Source: Henckelia pumila
Taxonomy: Eukaryota; Streptophyta; Magnoliopsida; Lamiales; Gesneriaceae
Assembly: GCF_033568475.1 (NCBI RefSeq)
Contig: NC_133123.1
Location: 130,420,930 to 130,484,929, forward strand
Length of the DNA stretch: 64,000 nt
Reading direction: 5' to 3'
Shown: piece after piece, positions 36,692 through 47,213 of the stretch
Position numbering within the stretch: position 1 is the stretch's first letter
How the letters are laid out: every line of letters begins with the position of its first letter
Position numbers and translations under genes: made by a program
Notes under the pieces: model-generated
The model's database searches: none
Told to the model about the DNA's origin: nothing
What the model saw: only the letters and a program-made list of their open reading frames with translations

Positions 36692-37225
36692 ATCTGGTTT
36701 GCAGAGAGAAGGGCAGCGTCAAGCTTCCCATCGACCGTTGTGGAAGTTGGAAAGGAGAGTGGGAGAGGATAAGCCTTTGATGGCACAGAATCGAAACTTA
36801 CGAATTAACAATTACTTTATCACAAGATTTGAGGGTCTCTCAAGAATGGGCAATCATATTTTACTATATATGCGAATGAGCCCTGGCCAATGGTTAAGGG
36901 TGAGGTCTGAGATCAATTGTTATCAGGTTCGATTTAAGATGATAGTCAGTAGGTTTTCTAATTTATTTAGGTAGATTTAAGTAGTTTTATTGTTTGAGAT
37001 AAGTAAGTCTCGAGTCCATGCTCAAGTTCCGTTGATTGTGCGGGCGGTTTCATTATATTGTTGTATCGTGTAATTGTAAATTAATAAAATATTATATTTG
37101 TATTCTAAAAAAAAAAGAATTTACTATATATATTAGAGAAAGATTTTTTTTTTTTTTTAAATTTTGGTGCACTATGAACGTTCATAAATTTTTCAAATGA
37201 ATATACTAAAGTAATTTGTCACTTG
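36692..37225. other. Upstream region of the synthetase gene
   Basis: Promoter and leader side of the minus-strand synthetase gene. No TATA box is clear, as is common for housekeeping genes. A 91-codon plus-strand frame (36699-36974) overlaps the leader but shows no recognisable domain. The right part is AT-rich. Confidence 0.4.
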
Positions 37226-39065
37226 TTTTTTTTTTTTAAACTCAAAAAACGAGAATTTATTAATAATGAGTAAATTCATTACACACATGATTTGAAAGAT
37301 AAGAAATACTATTTGGAGTCTCGCTTCAAATCATTGGACTAGCATAAGAACGTGAGGTTTTTGCTAGAGTATGAGCAATTCGTTTGCTTGTCACCGAACA
37401 AAATTAATTGAGAAATCTTGCTCGCTTCTTATGAGATCTTTGCATTTACGCACGATGAAGCTAAACTCAAAGACACCTATGTTTGACCCATTGATCGCCT
37501 CCATCACTACTTTTGCATCAAGTTCAAAGCATACCTTTTTCAAGCCCAAGCTTTGCACCCATAACAAAGCTTCAAGAATCCCTATAGCTTTGCCTTCTTT
37601 TACACCAGCAACACCATTAATAGCACAAGTTCGAGCTCTGAAGAAACTGTCATCATCGTTCCTAACCACACATCCTAAGCCAATCTTTTGCTCCTCGGGG
37701 ATGAAAGCTGCATACACATTACATTTGGCAAAAGACCTTGCAGGCTTATGCCATATTTGACAAGGCTTATCCCTCGTGTGATGCTCCAGCATTGTGCGAT
37801 TAAATTTCTTTGCTCCCAACCAATCATATAAGTATTCTCTTGCAAATCTGATCGTTGTGGGCACATCTTTGCTCGTACCATTCCACACTTTATCGTTTCT
37901 TTGCCTCCAAATACCCCACAAGATTATACAATAATCCCCTCTCATATACTCATCCATATTGGCCAGCAAATGGAAAAACAACTCTAGAGAACGATTCTGC
38001 ATTTTGAAGGTAGTGTACCATGAAATTTTGTAGTCTTGTATGGCGCCAACATTCTCTCGCAAAAAATCAATCCACAAATAGGTGCCAGCTATTTTCCAAA
38101 CCCGCGTTGCATAATTCACACACCACTGGTACATACACTCCCCTTCTTTGAAAATTTGTTTTCAATGGTAAGCAATTTCTCCCTAATTTCCAAAGGAAAA
38201 TTTTTACCTTAGGCGGCAGCTTAAGAGCCCATAACACTTTCCAGTTTCCTTGAATTGTGCCTCCTGATTCAATCCCACGTTACAGGCTAGGTGATAACCA
38301 AACTTTACTGTGTAGCATCCATTATCTGTGAAGTGCCAGATAAGGAGATCTTCACTATTGGACAAACCCAAATGTATACTTGTAATTAATCCGAGAGATA
38401 TCCCGATCATTGAAAATTTCATGTATTAACTCGATATCCCATTCTTTATGTTAAGGGATCATAAGGTCATGAACTCGCATCCCTTGTAAATCTCGAGTAG
38501 GGAGGGTTTCATTAATTTTCATGTTAATAGAATCACGCAGCCAAGGGTCTTTCCATACCTTAATGTTTCGATCATCTCCAATCCTCCAACAAACTCCTTT
38601 CGCTAGCAACACTTGTGAACTCCAAATGCTCCTCCAAACATAGCTTGGATTGTGCCCCAGCTTGGCATTTAAGAAATCCTCATTCGGATAATATTTAGCT
38701 TTGAAGATTTTACAAACAAGAGCATCGAGATCAGACATAAATTTCTAGCCCTGTTTCCCAAGCATTGTTAGGTTGAAATTCGAGAATTCTCGGAACCCCA
38801 GCCCACCCATCTCCTTATCAACACAATTTTTTCCACTCCAACCAGAAAGAGTTTAACATCCGTTGTAATTCATCTGCAAGGGAAACTGGAAGCAAGAAAG
38901 TGCTCATGCATTATGATGGTATCGCCTCGGGTGCTGCCTTAATAAGAACCTCTCGTCCCGCTTGAGATATTCTCCTCCACATTCGATCCTTTAGGTACTA
39001 GAATATAGCTTTCTTTTTTCTCCCAACCAATGATGGATATAACCCTGTGTTGAGGGCCTGGTGTA
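37226..39065 (-). mobile_element. 5'-truncated LINE (L1-type non-LTR retrotransposon), 3' part
   Basis: Minus strand, from its 5' break at about 39065. RT tail with YPSLVGRKKKAIF and MWRRISQAGREVLIKAAP (39040-38930). A segment with KIFKAKYYP and NPSYVWRSIWSSQ and GVCWRIGD (38451-38738). A zf-RVT-like WHFTDNGCYTVKFGYHLA (38204-38422). A 247-codon RNase H-like frame (37391-38134). A T run near 37215-37228 on the plus strand is the poly(A) tail. Stops near 38895, 38820 and 38450 and frame changes show it is dead. Loss of the 5' part is the usual result of incomplete target-primed reverse transcription. Confidence 0.85.
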
Positions 39066-39862
39066 CACCAAGAATTTTTCTATTGTGTTTCTGTCTCCAT
39101 CTGACACATTCTTGCTAAAGAATATCCCCGATCGAATTACTGAAATTCACCGCCTGCCCAGATGCATGCTCATAAGTAATCAAAATTTCCTTCATCATTT
39201 TGCATTCATCCTCCTTAATTGCAAATGTTATTTTGTATTTCATCTATCATTACAAACAACGATATATAATTTGTTTCATCATTTTCACGTTTGATTTTCA
39301 CCTCGCTCGGTTTCTTTCCATCTTTTTTTCCTACTTCCTAGCTTGTTTATCAAATTTAGTAATGTTTTCACCGACTCTGATTTCTAAATTTTCTTTGTTA
39401 TCATCGGTTTTGATGTTGATTATTCTCTTTGTTACTTGAACATGTTCTTTTTCGGTTTCTTATTTTGTTTACCTGAATCGTTCACGTTTTAAGTATTTCT
39501 CTATGTTTTATTTCATATATCTTTTGTTAACTATTTCTCTTAACTTTGGGATTAATTTATACACTCTATAATACACATCAATGCAACCGGAGTTGCAGTT
39601 GGCATCAAAGGAGAAATCAAGAAGTAGTTAGGAGTTGGTTTTAAATGGGTTAAAAGGAGTTAAACCAACTAGCTCATGTATATAAAACTCTTCTGTGTAT
39701 TACGTACAATAACTTGTTTTTTTATCCAAAAGCGAAATAAGAAAGCTTTGGTTGCCATGGATGTAGGTTGAAAAACCAAACCACGTAAATTCTTTTGCAA
39801 TTCATATTTCTGCTCATCTTCGTGATATATGTTCTTTGATGTGTTTGTGAAGTGATCGTATT
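39066..39862. other. AT-rich intergenic DNA, possible old copia LTR piece
   Basis: No gene. GAGTTAAACCAACTAGCTC followed by TGTATATAAAACTC near 39680 resembles the U3/TATA region of plant copia LTRs; no partner LTR is seen. Confidence 0.35.
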
Positions 39863-40547
39863 TTCCATATTAGGAATGGGAATTTTCCGGAATAATTGAT
39901 ACCTAGAATTTTTTACATAGAAAATCTTTAATATTGTTTTTTTAATCATTTGCTCGATCGGTGTACAGTGTACTATGATCTTATTTTAATATATATATTG
40001 AAAAACAAACTTATAATGCCAACCAAATTAAAAAAAATAAAAATTAAATTATTCTTCAAAAAAAAATTCAAAATTGTAAATAATTTTTGCGTTGTTTGAA
40101 GAAGGAAATACAATTTTTTTTTTTTGGGGGAAAAAGAAGAAAATACATTTGAATTGAGAAGAAAATTAGAGGAAAAAAAAATTGTATCATTCAACATATT
40201 TGATTGGAATCTAAAATCAAACTTATGATGGCCCTAAAAATGGTGCAGAAATTTGACAAGCTATTTGTCAAGACTTAAAAGTAACAAAAGGGAAATTGAA
40301 ACTAATAATCTGAGATTTGTACAAGAAGTAATAAAAACGAAACAATACATAATAAAATTGAAACAAGCTGCAGCATAAAACTCGTGCTTCTTCGGTTCAA
40401 AGTAGTTTGTTTTGATATCAGGGTTTTATCCAATCGGCCGCCTTTTTTAGACTTACGTCTGTTGTTTTTGGGCTTCAAACTACAGATCATAGACGGAGAT
40501 TCACCCTAGCCTCCATCTCTGTCTCCTGCTTCTCTATCTCCATATGA

Positions 40548-41064
40548 TCAGCTAGCCAACAAGGCAAATGGATTTTGAAAAGTTATTTGAATATTGGCCG
40601 CTTGTGTCGTCTTCATCTTCCTGTTGATTTTCGGAAGTGGAAGTGGGGCTGGTGACTCGCACAGCGGCGAAGCAATGCTATCAGCCGGAAGTGGAAGTGG
40701 AAGTGACTTTAGTTTGGTAGAATGCAAGGGAATAAGAAGATGTGGCGATGGTTTGGTCCTCTTGATACTGCGAAAAGAGGGTACTGCCGCCGCAGTAGAT
40801 TTCTCTTTGAGGAAAAGCTCCATCCATGCATCCTCCACCAGTAGTACTTTTCAGGGGAAGAAGAGATACGCATGCTCCGCCGCTGCTGCATGCGTGGCCA
40901 CATGTCGTCCAGCTCCCAGCTTGTTACTTTCACAAAGTGGAAAAGGGACTACTCTACACGGATCTTGATGAGATTGCATATCCTGGATTTCCTCCTCCGC
41001 AATGGATTCTTGATTTTGTTCTTCACCCTCTGAGACGACGACTAACGGCGATGACGAGTTCTCG
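40548..41064 (-). other. Possible captured or decayed protein-coding fragment
   Basis: Minus strand stays open for about 170 codons except for one TGA near 40850, explicable as a changed CGA. It reads Pro/Ser/Lys-rich (for example VEDAWMELFLKEKS and PLPLPADSIASPLCES) with an acidic upstream part (EGEEQNQESIAEEEIQDMQ). Base composition is clearly richer in GC than the AT-rich DNA around it, as expected of exonic DNA. I do not recognise the protein. No clean start or splice sites are visible. It could be a gene fragment carried by the enclosing inverted-repeat element, or a real small gene with a sequencing error. Confidence 0.3.
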
Positions 41065-41864
41065 GTGATTCTCTACATCTCCTTCCCCCAAAAAAGTTCA
41101 TTCTCTTCCTCCGCCGGCCAAGAAGCAATATTCAATGCCATTGATCGATCTCTGTATACTCTCTCGTTCGTTTGAGTTTAGTTTGAATATTTGATACATA
41201 TATATAGAGGAGTTGGTTATTTGAATTATTCTAGGAGGAAACCTTCTTAATTAGTATCCCATTACACTTATAAATTATAAATTACTATCCAATTAAAAAA
41301 TTTATAATTTTGATAGATTAACAAATTACTATTTTTTTTCAAACACCCTTGTATAAAATTATGGTTCTTTAATTTCATAAACTAAAAATTCTCTAAAACT
41401 AAAAGAATTAATAATCAAGATAATATATAAAATGTGATTATATTGTTGATTTTTACAATAATAATTCTATTATTTTTTTTGTTCATGCGGTGAATTTTAT
41501 TTGATATATTATTTAGTACAATATAATATATGGACATTGATTAATTATTAAATAATAATAATCACTTACTTATTTTTATATATATTAATTCAAAAAATAT
41601 CATAACTGTATTGATCATGAAACATAATGATTTTTTATGTAGTTAAATTTTGTATTTTCTTAATAAAAAATAAAACAATAAATTATTAATTTATCAATTA
41701 ATCAATAGCCCTTTAATTAATGAATAAAATTTCATGACTTAACATTTATTAATTTATAGATGTTTTTATTATGCTGCTATTAGCTTTAAATTTAATTAAT
41801 GACATAAGTTTTTAAAAAATAAGAAAAAAATTAAATCAAACTTTTTCTTTGTATGTCGATTGAT

Positions 41865-42083
41865 GAGACGGTCTCACAAATTTATATACATTAGACGAGT
41901 CAAACATATCCATATTTACAATAAGATAAAAAAACTTTTATGAGACGGTCTCAAGAGTCTTTTTTTTAGACGAGTCTCTTATATGGGTTATCTATTAAAA
42001 AATATTAAATTTTATGTCAAAAGTATTAATTATTATTATAAATATGGGTAGGTTGATCCGTCTCACGGATGAGACCGTCTCAC
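41865..42083. repeat. GACGGTCTCAC-type MITE or dispersed repeat
   Basis: Starts GAGACGGTCTCAC and ends GAGACCGTCTCAC, each itself near-palindromic, with a third GAGACGGTCTCA inside (about 41941). GTTGATCCGTCTCACGGATG just before the right end recurs as a fragment near 23049. The interior is AT-rich and non-coding. It lies within the 39863-42416 segment, so it probably inserted later. Confidence 0.7.
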
Positions 42084-42570
42084 AGGAGTCTTACTCAATA
42101 AAGAGTTATATTTTTGGAATAAAAAATAATACAATACCATGAGTTATATCAATAAAAAAATCTGTATCTGTCTTACAAAATTTATCCGTAAGACCGTCTT
42201 ACAAAAAATTTTGTGTCAATGAATTTATATAGAGTTAGATATATTTTGATTTTGTAAATTCATCGACACAAAAATATATATATATATATATTAAAATAAG
42301 ATCATAGTACACTGTACACCGATCGAGCAAATGATTAAAAAAACAAATTAAAGATTTTCTATGTAAAAAATTATAGGTATCAATTATTCCGGAAAATTCC
42401 CATTCCTAATATGGAATACACCTTTTCCGATAAAAATTAGTAAATGTATACTTCGATCGGCTGCGTCGTAATTGTTTTTTTTTGAAAATTGCATATATCT
42501 TTGTGAAATTCCGTGTTAGCTAATAATCCTCTGTGAAAAATTTTTAAGCTAATAACCCCCTGTGATTCTA

Positions 42571-42711
42571 GATTTGTAGCATACACACCCCTTCTGGCTA
42601 AAAAATGACGAAAATGCCCTTAACTTTTATGAACTATTTAATTTATCATTTATTTTATGTATGAGTATTTTCGTCATTTTTTAACTGAAAAAAGTGTGTA
42701 TGCTACAAATT
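42571..42711. repeat. Inverted-repeat element of the TGTAGCATACACACC family
   Basis: Left arm 42571-42617 reads GATTTGTAGCATACACACC and then TGACGAAAATGCC; right arm 42665-42711 is its inverted, slightly diverged copy. Sequence to the left (about 42490-42570) and this left arm match 58300-58440, so a family is dispersed in the window. Non-coding. Confidence 0.75.
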
Positions 42712-43179
42712 TAAGTTTTCTATAAATCAATTTGATTATCACGTGTGCAGATAATCCATTTATGATTTATTAGGTGATTTTTTTTAAAAATTTTTTTTAT
42801 AATTTTCAAAATTTGTAATTCTTGTTAGGTGAGGTTGCATGCTATAATCTAGATTGGATGCATGCTTGAACAAACATCGGATGACATAAAATAAAATACA
42901 AGTTTGTATTATTCACTTCCTTAATCTGCAATTTCACAATTAAAAGTAAAAAAGTGTGGTGAAATTATTTGCTCTGGGAGACTGAAACTACTAAATCAAA
43001 TATCTAGTTCTCAACTTGTTCCACAAAGTGTAAACAGGAAAGAGAAAACTTGTTGCGCTCTGTTTTATAAACTTGGTCCATTTTTCTTTTCATTTTTTTT
43101 GGGTATCTCAACGTTTTATCAACTCAAACGAATTTTTTTTAAACCTCCGTCTGTTTTTGTGGTTCAAAATAAGGATAGA
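42712..43179. other. AT-rich DNA without recognised features
   Basis: No open frame, repeat pair or motif stands out apart from homopolymer runs. Confidence 0.5.
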
Positions 43180-44346
43180 CGAAAATTATTATATCTAAAT
43201 AGTTATTTCAAGGGCAATTTGCTCAAAAATCCCCAAATGCAAACATATTTTGCTTTGGGGTCCCTAGTCATAAAATATGGTACAAAACAATACAATATGT
43301 GGTACAAAATCATACAAGATGTGGTACAAATTAACAAAAATTATGGTACAAAAAAGTGGCTAGGGAGTGCAGAGCAAAACATGTTTGCATTGAAAATTTT
43401 TGAGCAATTTGCACTTATTTCAACTATACAATCACACAACGTGTGCATATAGACACTACTATTATATAATAATTGCATCTCTTGGACTAATAGTTATGGT
43501 GAGTCGGTCGCGCCAAATTTTTTTCCAATTTTATACCAAAATTTTTAACTCACATCTCCTTTAACTTATAATTCAAATAACTAAATTATCCTTATTTCCC
43601 TCTAACATTATTATCTCTTTTTGATCTTTCTTTTTTTTTTTCTTCAAATTTCGTCATTTATAATTTCTTCTTAAATTATCCATACAAATTTTTACAACGG
43701 CTCTCTACTTTAATTTATCACAAAAGTCAAAATGTAAATGTTTTTTTATCTCAGTTAAATATTTTTTAAAAAAATATTTATTTTTCAAACAAGTAAATTG
43801 TCTAAGCACGTGAAAATCACGTGTTTTCACGTGCGATGGTTGTTGTTAAAAATTAAAATTGATCTAATAACAAAAATAGTATTAAAATTTATTAATTTAA
43901 AAATAACAAAAATTATCATGTTTAAATAGTTATTCCAATTATACAATCACACATTGCGTACAAAGATACACTAATATATTATATAATAATTGCATCCATT
44001 AAACTAATGTTAAGTGCCCGTCACACCAAAATTTCTTTTAATTTCACCCCTACATTTAATTCACGTCTTCTTTATAACTTGTATTTTAAATAACTAAGTT
44101 ATCCTCATTTTCTTCCAATATCTTTTTCTCACTATTTTCTTTTTCAAATTTAATCATTTATCATTTTTTATTAAATTATATGTGCAAATTTTTACATCTT
44201 CTCCATATTTTATCACAAAAGTCAAAACTTACATTTTTTTTTTAATCTGATCAGATATAGATTTGTTTAATAAATATTTATTTTTCAAACAATTAAATTG
44301 TCTAGACACCTGAAGATCACGTATTCTCACATGCGATGGTTGCTGG
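43180..44346. repeat. Diverged tandem duplication (units of about 450 bp)
   Basis: Unit 1 (43180-43851, including the inserted MITE) and unit 2 (about 43897-44346) share the order AAATAGTTATT, TATACAATCACACA, ATATAATAATTGCATC, ACAAAAGTCAAAA and GCGATGGTTG. The copies are well diverged, so the duplication is old. Near the end of each is an ACGTG-rich palindromic stretch. No coding capacity; the parent repeat family is not recognised. Confidence 0.8.
43212..43414. mobile_element. MULE-type MITE, 203 bp, with 9-bp target duplication
   Basis: Inverted ends of about 55 bp begin GGGCAATTTGCTCAAAAAT and end ATTTTTGAGCAATTTGCAC. TTATTTCAA is present at 43203-43211 and again at 43415-43423, a 9-bp target duplication typical of Mutator-like elements. 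Removing the element restores the text found in the neighbouring tandem unit (AGTTATTTCAACTATACAAT against AGTTATTCCAATTATACAAT). Internally it has short repeats of GTGGTACAAA. Confidence 0.9.
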
Positions 44347-44415
44347 ACATTTGCATGCCAAAAGACACGAGTCTTCCAAAGTTTTAATTAAATTAAATAT
44401 TTTGAAATGTTTGCC

Positions 44416-44419
<4 letters not shown>

Positions 44420-44481
<62 letters not shown>
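44420..44481. repeat. (AT)n microsatellite
   Basis: About 60 bases of alternating AT with one break (ATAATATA). Confidence 0.95.
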
Positions 44482-44937
44482 TTATTATTATGTCCATGTA
44501 GTTTTTCTGATGAATAATTGTATATATTACCCCTGTAAAATCATGAGTTTGCTGAAAACTCTTTATTATTATTTAACCCCTCGTGCTTTGAAATTTTGAG
44601 CTCAAATAAGTATGGACTAGGGGTTGTATGCTCAAAATTTTAAAACACGAGGAGGAATATGCTCAAAATTAAAAAACACAGGGAGTTAATAAATCATTCT
44701 TTTTTCATAGGGAGTTTTTAGCAATCTCGATATTTAACATGAGTAGTGTATGCAATTACCCTTTTTTTTATTTATGTCCCTCAAACATTTGCTTTCACAT
44801 TTATGTCACCCGTTCGTTAGTTTAGTTCTAGAACATGTCTTACCGTCAATGCTATGTGAATGTCAAACGAGAACTTACACGTATTGTGCACGTGAGTCTA
44901 AGAATGCCCAGATCATATCCTGATTCTCGAGATAATT
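44482..44937. other. Dispersed-repeat DNA, including a direct partial copy of the next element's arm
   Basis: 44500-44760 belongs to a worn repeat type with words such as CTCAAAATTTTAAAACAC. 44757-44905 (TTATGTCCCTCAAACATTTG ... AGAATGCCC) is a diverged copy of the terminal arm seen inverted at 45610-45773. No gene. Confidence 0.5.
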
Positions 44938-45773
44938 CATTATTATGTCCCAATAATTTCTTTTTTTTCCATAGTTATGTTCCTCAAATGTTTTTGTTCT
45001 CATTTATATCCCTCATCAATTAGTTTGGTTCCAGAAAATACACATACCAACATTTGCCCCTTCAATACATCACAACAAAAAAAAATTACATTTGGGCTAA
45101 TCCATTCGCTATATTACAATAAACCATTCAAACATATATCCTATTTGTAAAATATAGCTTGAAAAATTTGATCTGCAAACTAAAATGAAATCAAACTCCT
45201 CACCATTTTTTCGCTAAAATCAGGCTACATTAATAACCCATCCCCATCGAAATAAAAATAAATTATTCGATATTAGAGATCATTAACATAATCTGATGGA
45301 AATTAATTTAGCCACATTCTTCTTAATTTTTAAAAAAATCAAATTAGTGATTTTTATCGTTTAATCAAATTAAGATAAGAAATTTTCGTGAAAAATAATC
45401 AATTAAAATACAAAGTTCGAAAAAAATGGAAAGAGATGTGACTTCGTGAACAATAAATACAATAGAAATTAAGAAAGATTTGACTTACAGTTAACAATCG
45501 AGCTTCGATGGGTTCTCTTGTTTGAAGGACATAAATAAGAAAAACGAGAAACTATAATTATATAATAATGTATTATCTCAAAAATGAGATTATAATTTGG
45601 GCATTTTCAGACATAAGTGCACTTCACGTGTACATTCCGTTTGACATTCACGAAACAATTGAAGGCAGTGATATTTTCAGGAACCAAACTAAAAAATGAG
45701 GGATATAAAAGAGAACTTTAAATGTTTGAGGGACATATTAGAAAAAATGAAAAACTAAAGGGACATAATAATG
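44938..45773. mobile_element. Terminal-inverted-repeat element, about 836 bp
   Basis: The left end CATTATTATGTCCC and the right end GGGACATAATAATG are inverted. The arms continue for about 110 bases with TATATCCCTCA and TAGTTTGGTTCC in common. The interior is AT-rich and non-coding. A further direct copy of the arm lies just left (44757-44905), so the locus may hold two overlapping elements. Target duplications are not clear. Confidence 0.65.
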
Positions 45774-45936
45774 TAGGGGCCGAGAGAATTGTGATGCGAC
45801 AAACAAATGAATCCATTGATCAACATCGGCTCCATGACCGAGTACAGTGGCCGAGAGAATATTTCGACGACTTCTTCAATCTGAATCGGATTCCACCCTC
45901 CATATTATATATATACATAGACATATACATATATGT

Positions 45937-45983
<47 letters not shown>

Positions 45984-45990
45984 AGGTAAT
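45774..45990. repeat. Spacer with (TA)n, (CA)n and (TA)n microsatellites
   Basis: TATATATACATAGACATATAC, (AC)n and (AT)n runs occupy about 45905-45980 next to the Tat element. A short frame spanning them is a repeat artefact. Confidence 0.8.
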
Positions 45991-46810
45991 TGATATACCT
46001 CAATAAAGTGATCTCCTTGGATGAGCTGAAGAAGCTTCTCCAAATAAAAGATGAACTGCTGCTGACCTGAAACCACTAACAAGAGTGTTAAGGGGGGCCG
46101 GAAGGTGTTCCGGCGTATCCCCTCCGACGCTCAAGTCAGATGCTAGGATAGCGAAAATATAGAGAGTGGTGTGTGCACACGAGTGAAAAATTAGGATCCA
46201 AATAATGAAAGTGAACCTGGTATTTATAGGAGAGGGCTCCGGGTTTAGCGCCTACTTTCCTTATCAAAAATCCGCGAATCCCGGGATCACAATCCCGAAT
46301 ATTTAGGCTGAGATCTCGCCCGAATCTTGTCTGACAAAGGAAATAAAAATACACTTAATCTGAGCTGAACAGTCATCATGAGGATGCTATACTGCTGCTC
46401 TCCCTGAGGTCATATGGAAAAGGGGTGAGTGAGTTATTGCTGAACCCCTGAACTCCACCTGAACACTGATCCTAACATCTTAGCTAGCTCATCAAGGTTA
46501 TTCAACCCCTCTACTAAGCTAACTCCCTACTGACATCGGGGCTGAGATGAACTCCAGAGCTCCCAACCCGAGTTGGAGAGGATGGTGAAGGAATTTGGCT
46601 GAGCTCCCGAGCCGAGCTGGAGGTGATGGTGGAGGAGTTTGGCTGAGCTCCCGAGCTGAGCTGGACATTACAATGGGAGAGCTTGGCCGAGCTCCCGAGT
46701 TCCCAAACTCCCGACCCGAGCTGACCCCCCGGACGATTCTGGCTAGCTAAGGATTGATCTTTACCTTAGGGTCATCTATGAGCTGAGGTGATTTCCTCTT
46801 CCGGGTATCA
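45991..46810 (-). repeat. 3' LTR of the Tat element (820 bp)
   Basis: Pairs with 56937-57764. A minus-strand TATA box (CCTATAAATA) is at 46221-46230. The presumed U3 to its right (46560-46700) is rich in GAGCTCCCGAGC and GAGCTGAGCTGG words. On the plus strand it sits directly upstream of the antisense gene. GGGAGGGACTTG just right of the LTR (minus strand, 46811-46825) is the likely polypurine tract. Confidence 0.92.
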
Positions 46811-47064
46811 CAAGTCCCTCCCATAAAAGTCGAATTGAGGTCAAAGACTCGAAATTCGTTTTTATGCTGAGATGACCCTAAATGGATGCCGAGCTAAGGT
46901 GTCTGGGTGAGGTTACCCTCGACTGTACTGAGCTGAGGTACATGAGTGAGGACAACTGTAATTCTAATAACACGTGTCATCATGTAACGGTAACTTTTCA
47001 AATTTCAGAAAATCCGAGCCGTCCATCTTCCAAAAAATCAACGGCCTGGATTCATTTGCTCCTT

Positions 47065-47075
47065 CTATAAATAGG
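47065..47075 (+). promoter_or_regulatory. TATA box of the antisense accessory gene
   Basis: CTATAAATAGG on the plus strand, about 140 bases before the ATG at 47214 and opposite in direction to the element's own transcription. A strong match to plant TATA consensus, followed by a pyrimidine-rich leader. Confidence 0.65.
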
Positions 47076-47213
47076 CCTTGACTGTGAAAATTCATTTTCA
47101 CTTTTTCCCTCACTTTGCTTCTCTTAATTTTCTTTCAGATTCCCTTTTCCGAGCTCCTGTGTTTTCTTGATTCTTCTGTTACCGAGCTCCCCGCCTAAGT
47201 ATCCTTGTAAGTA

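Larger units (their letters stand above)
39863..42416. mobile_element. 2.55-kb segment bounded by 135-bp inverted repeats
   Basis: The left arm 39863-39998 (TTCCATATTAGGAATGGG...) and right arm 42283-42416 (...CCCATTCCTAATATGGAA) are inverted copies with only a few differences, including a shared GATCGGTGTACAGTGTAC. This suggests a long-TIR transposon such as a Pack-MULE, or an inverted duplication. No transposase and no clear target duplication were found. The interior holds a GC-richer, gene-like patch (40548-41064) and a separate MITE (41865-42083). Confidence 0.6.

Noticed and set aside
36699..36974. 91-codon plus-strand frame next to the synthetase start
   Set aside because: No recognisable domain, no promoter signal, and it overlaps the leader of the minus-strand gene.
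39061..39439. Plus-strand hydrophobic frames (77 and 79 codons)
   Set aside because: Overlapping AT-rich frames without domain or regulatory support, beside the truncated LINE.
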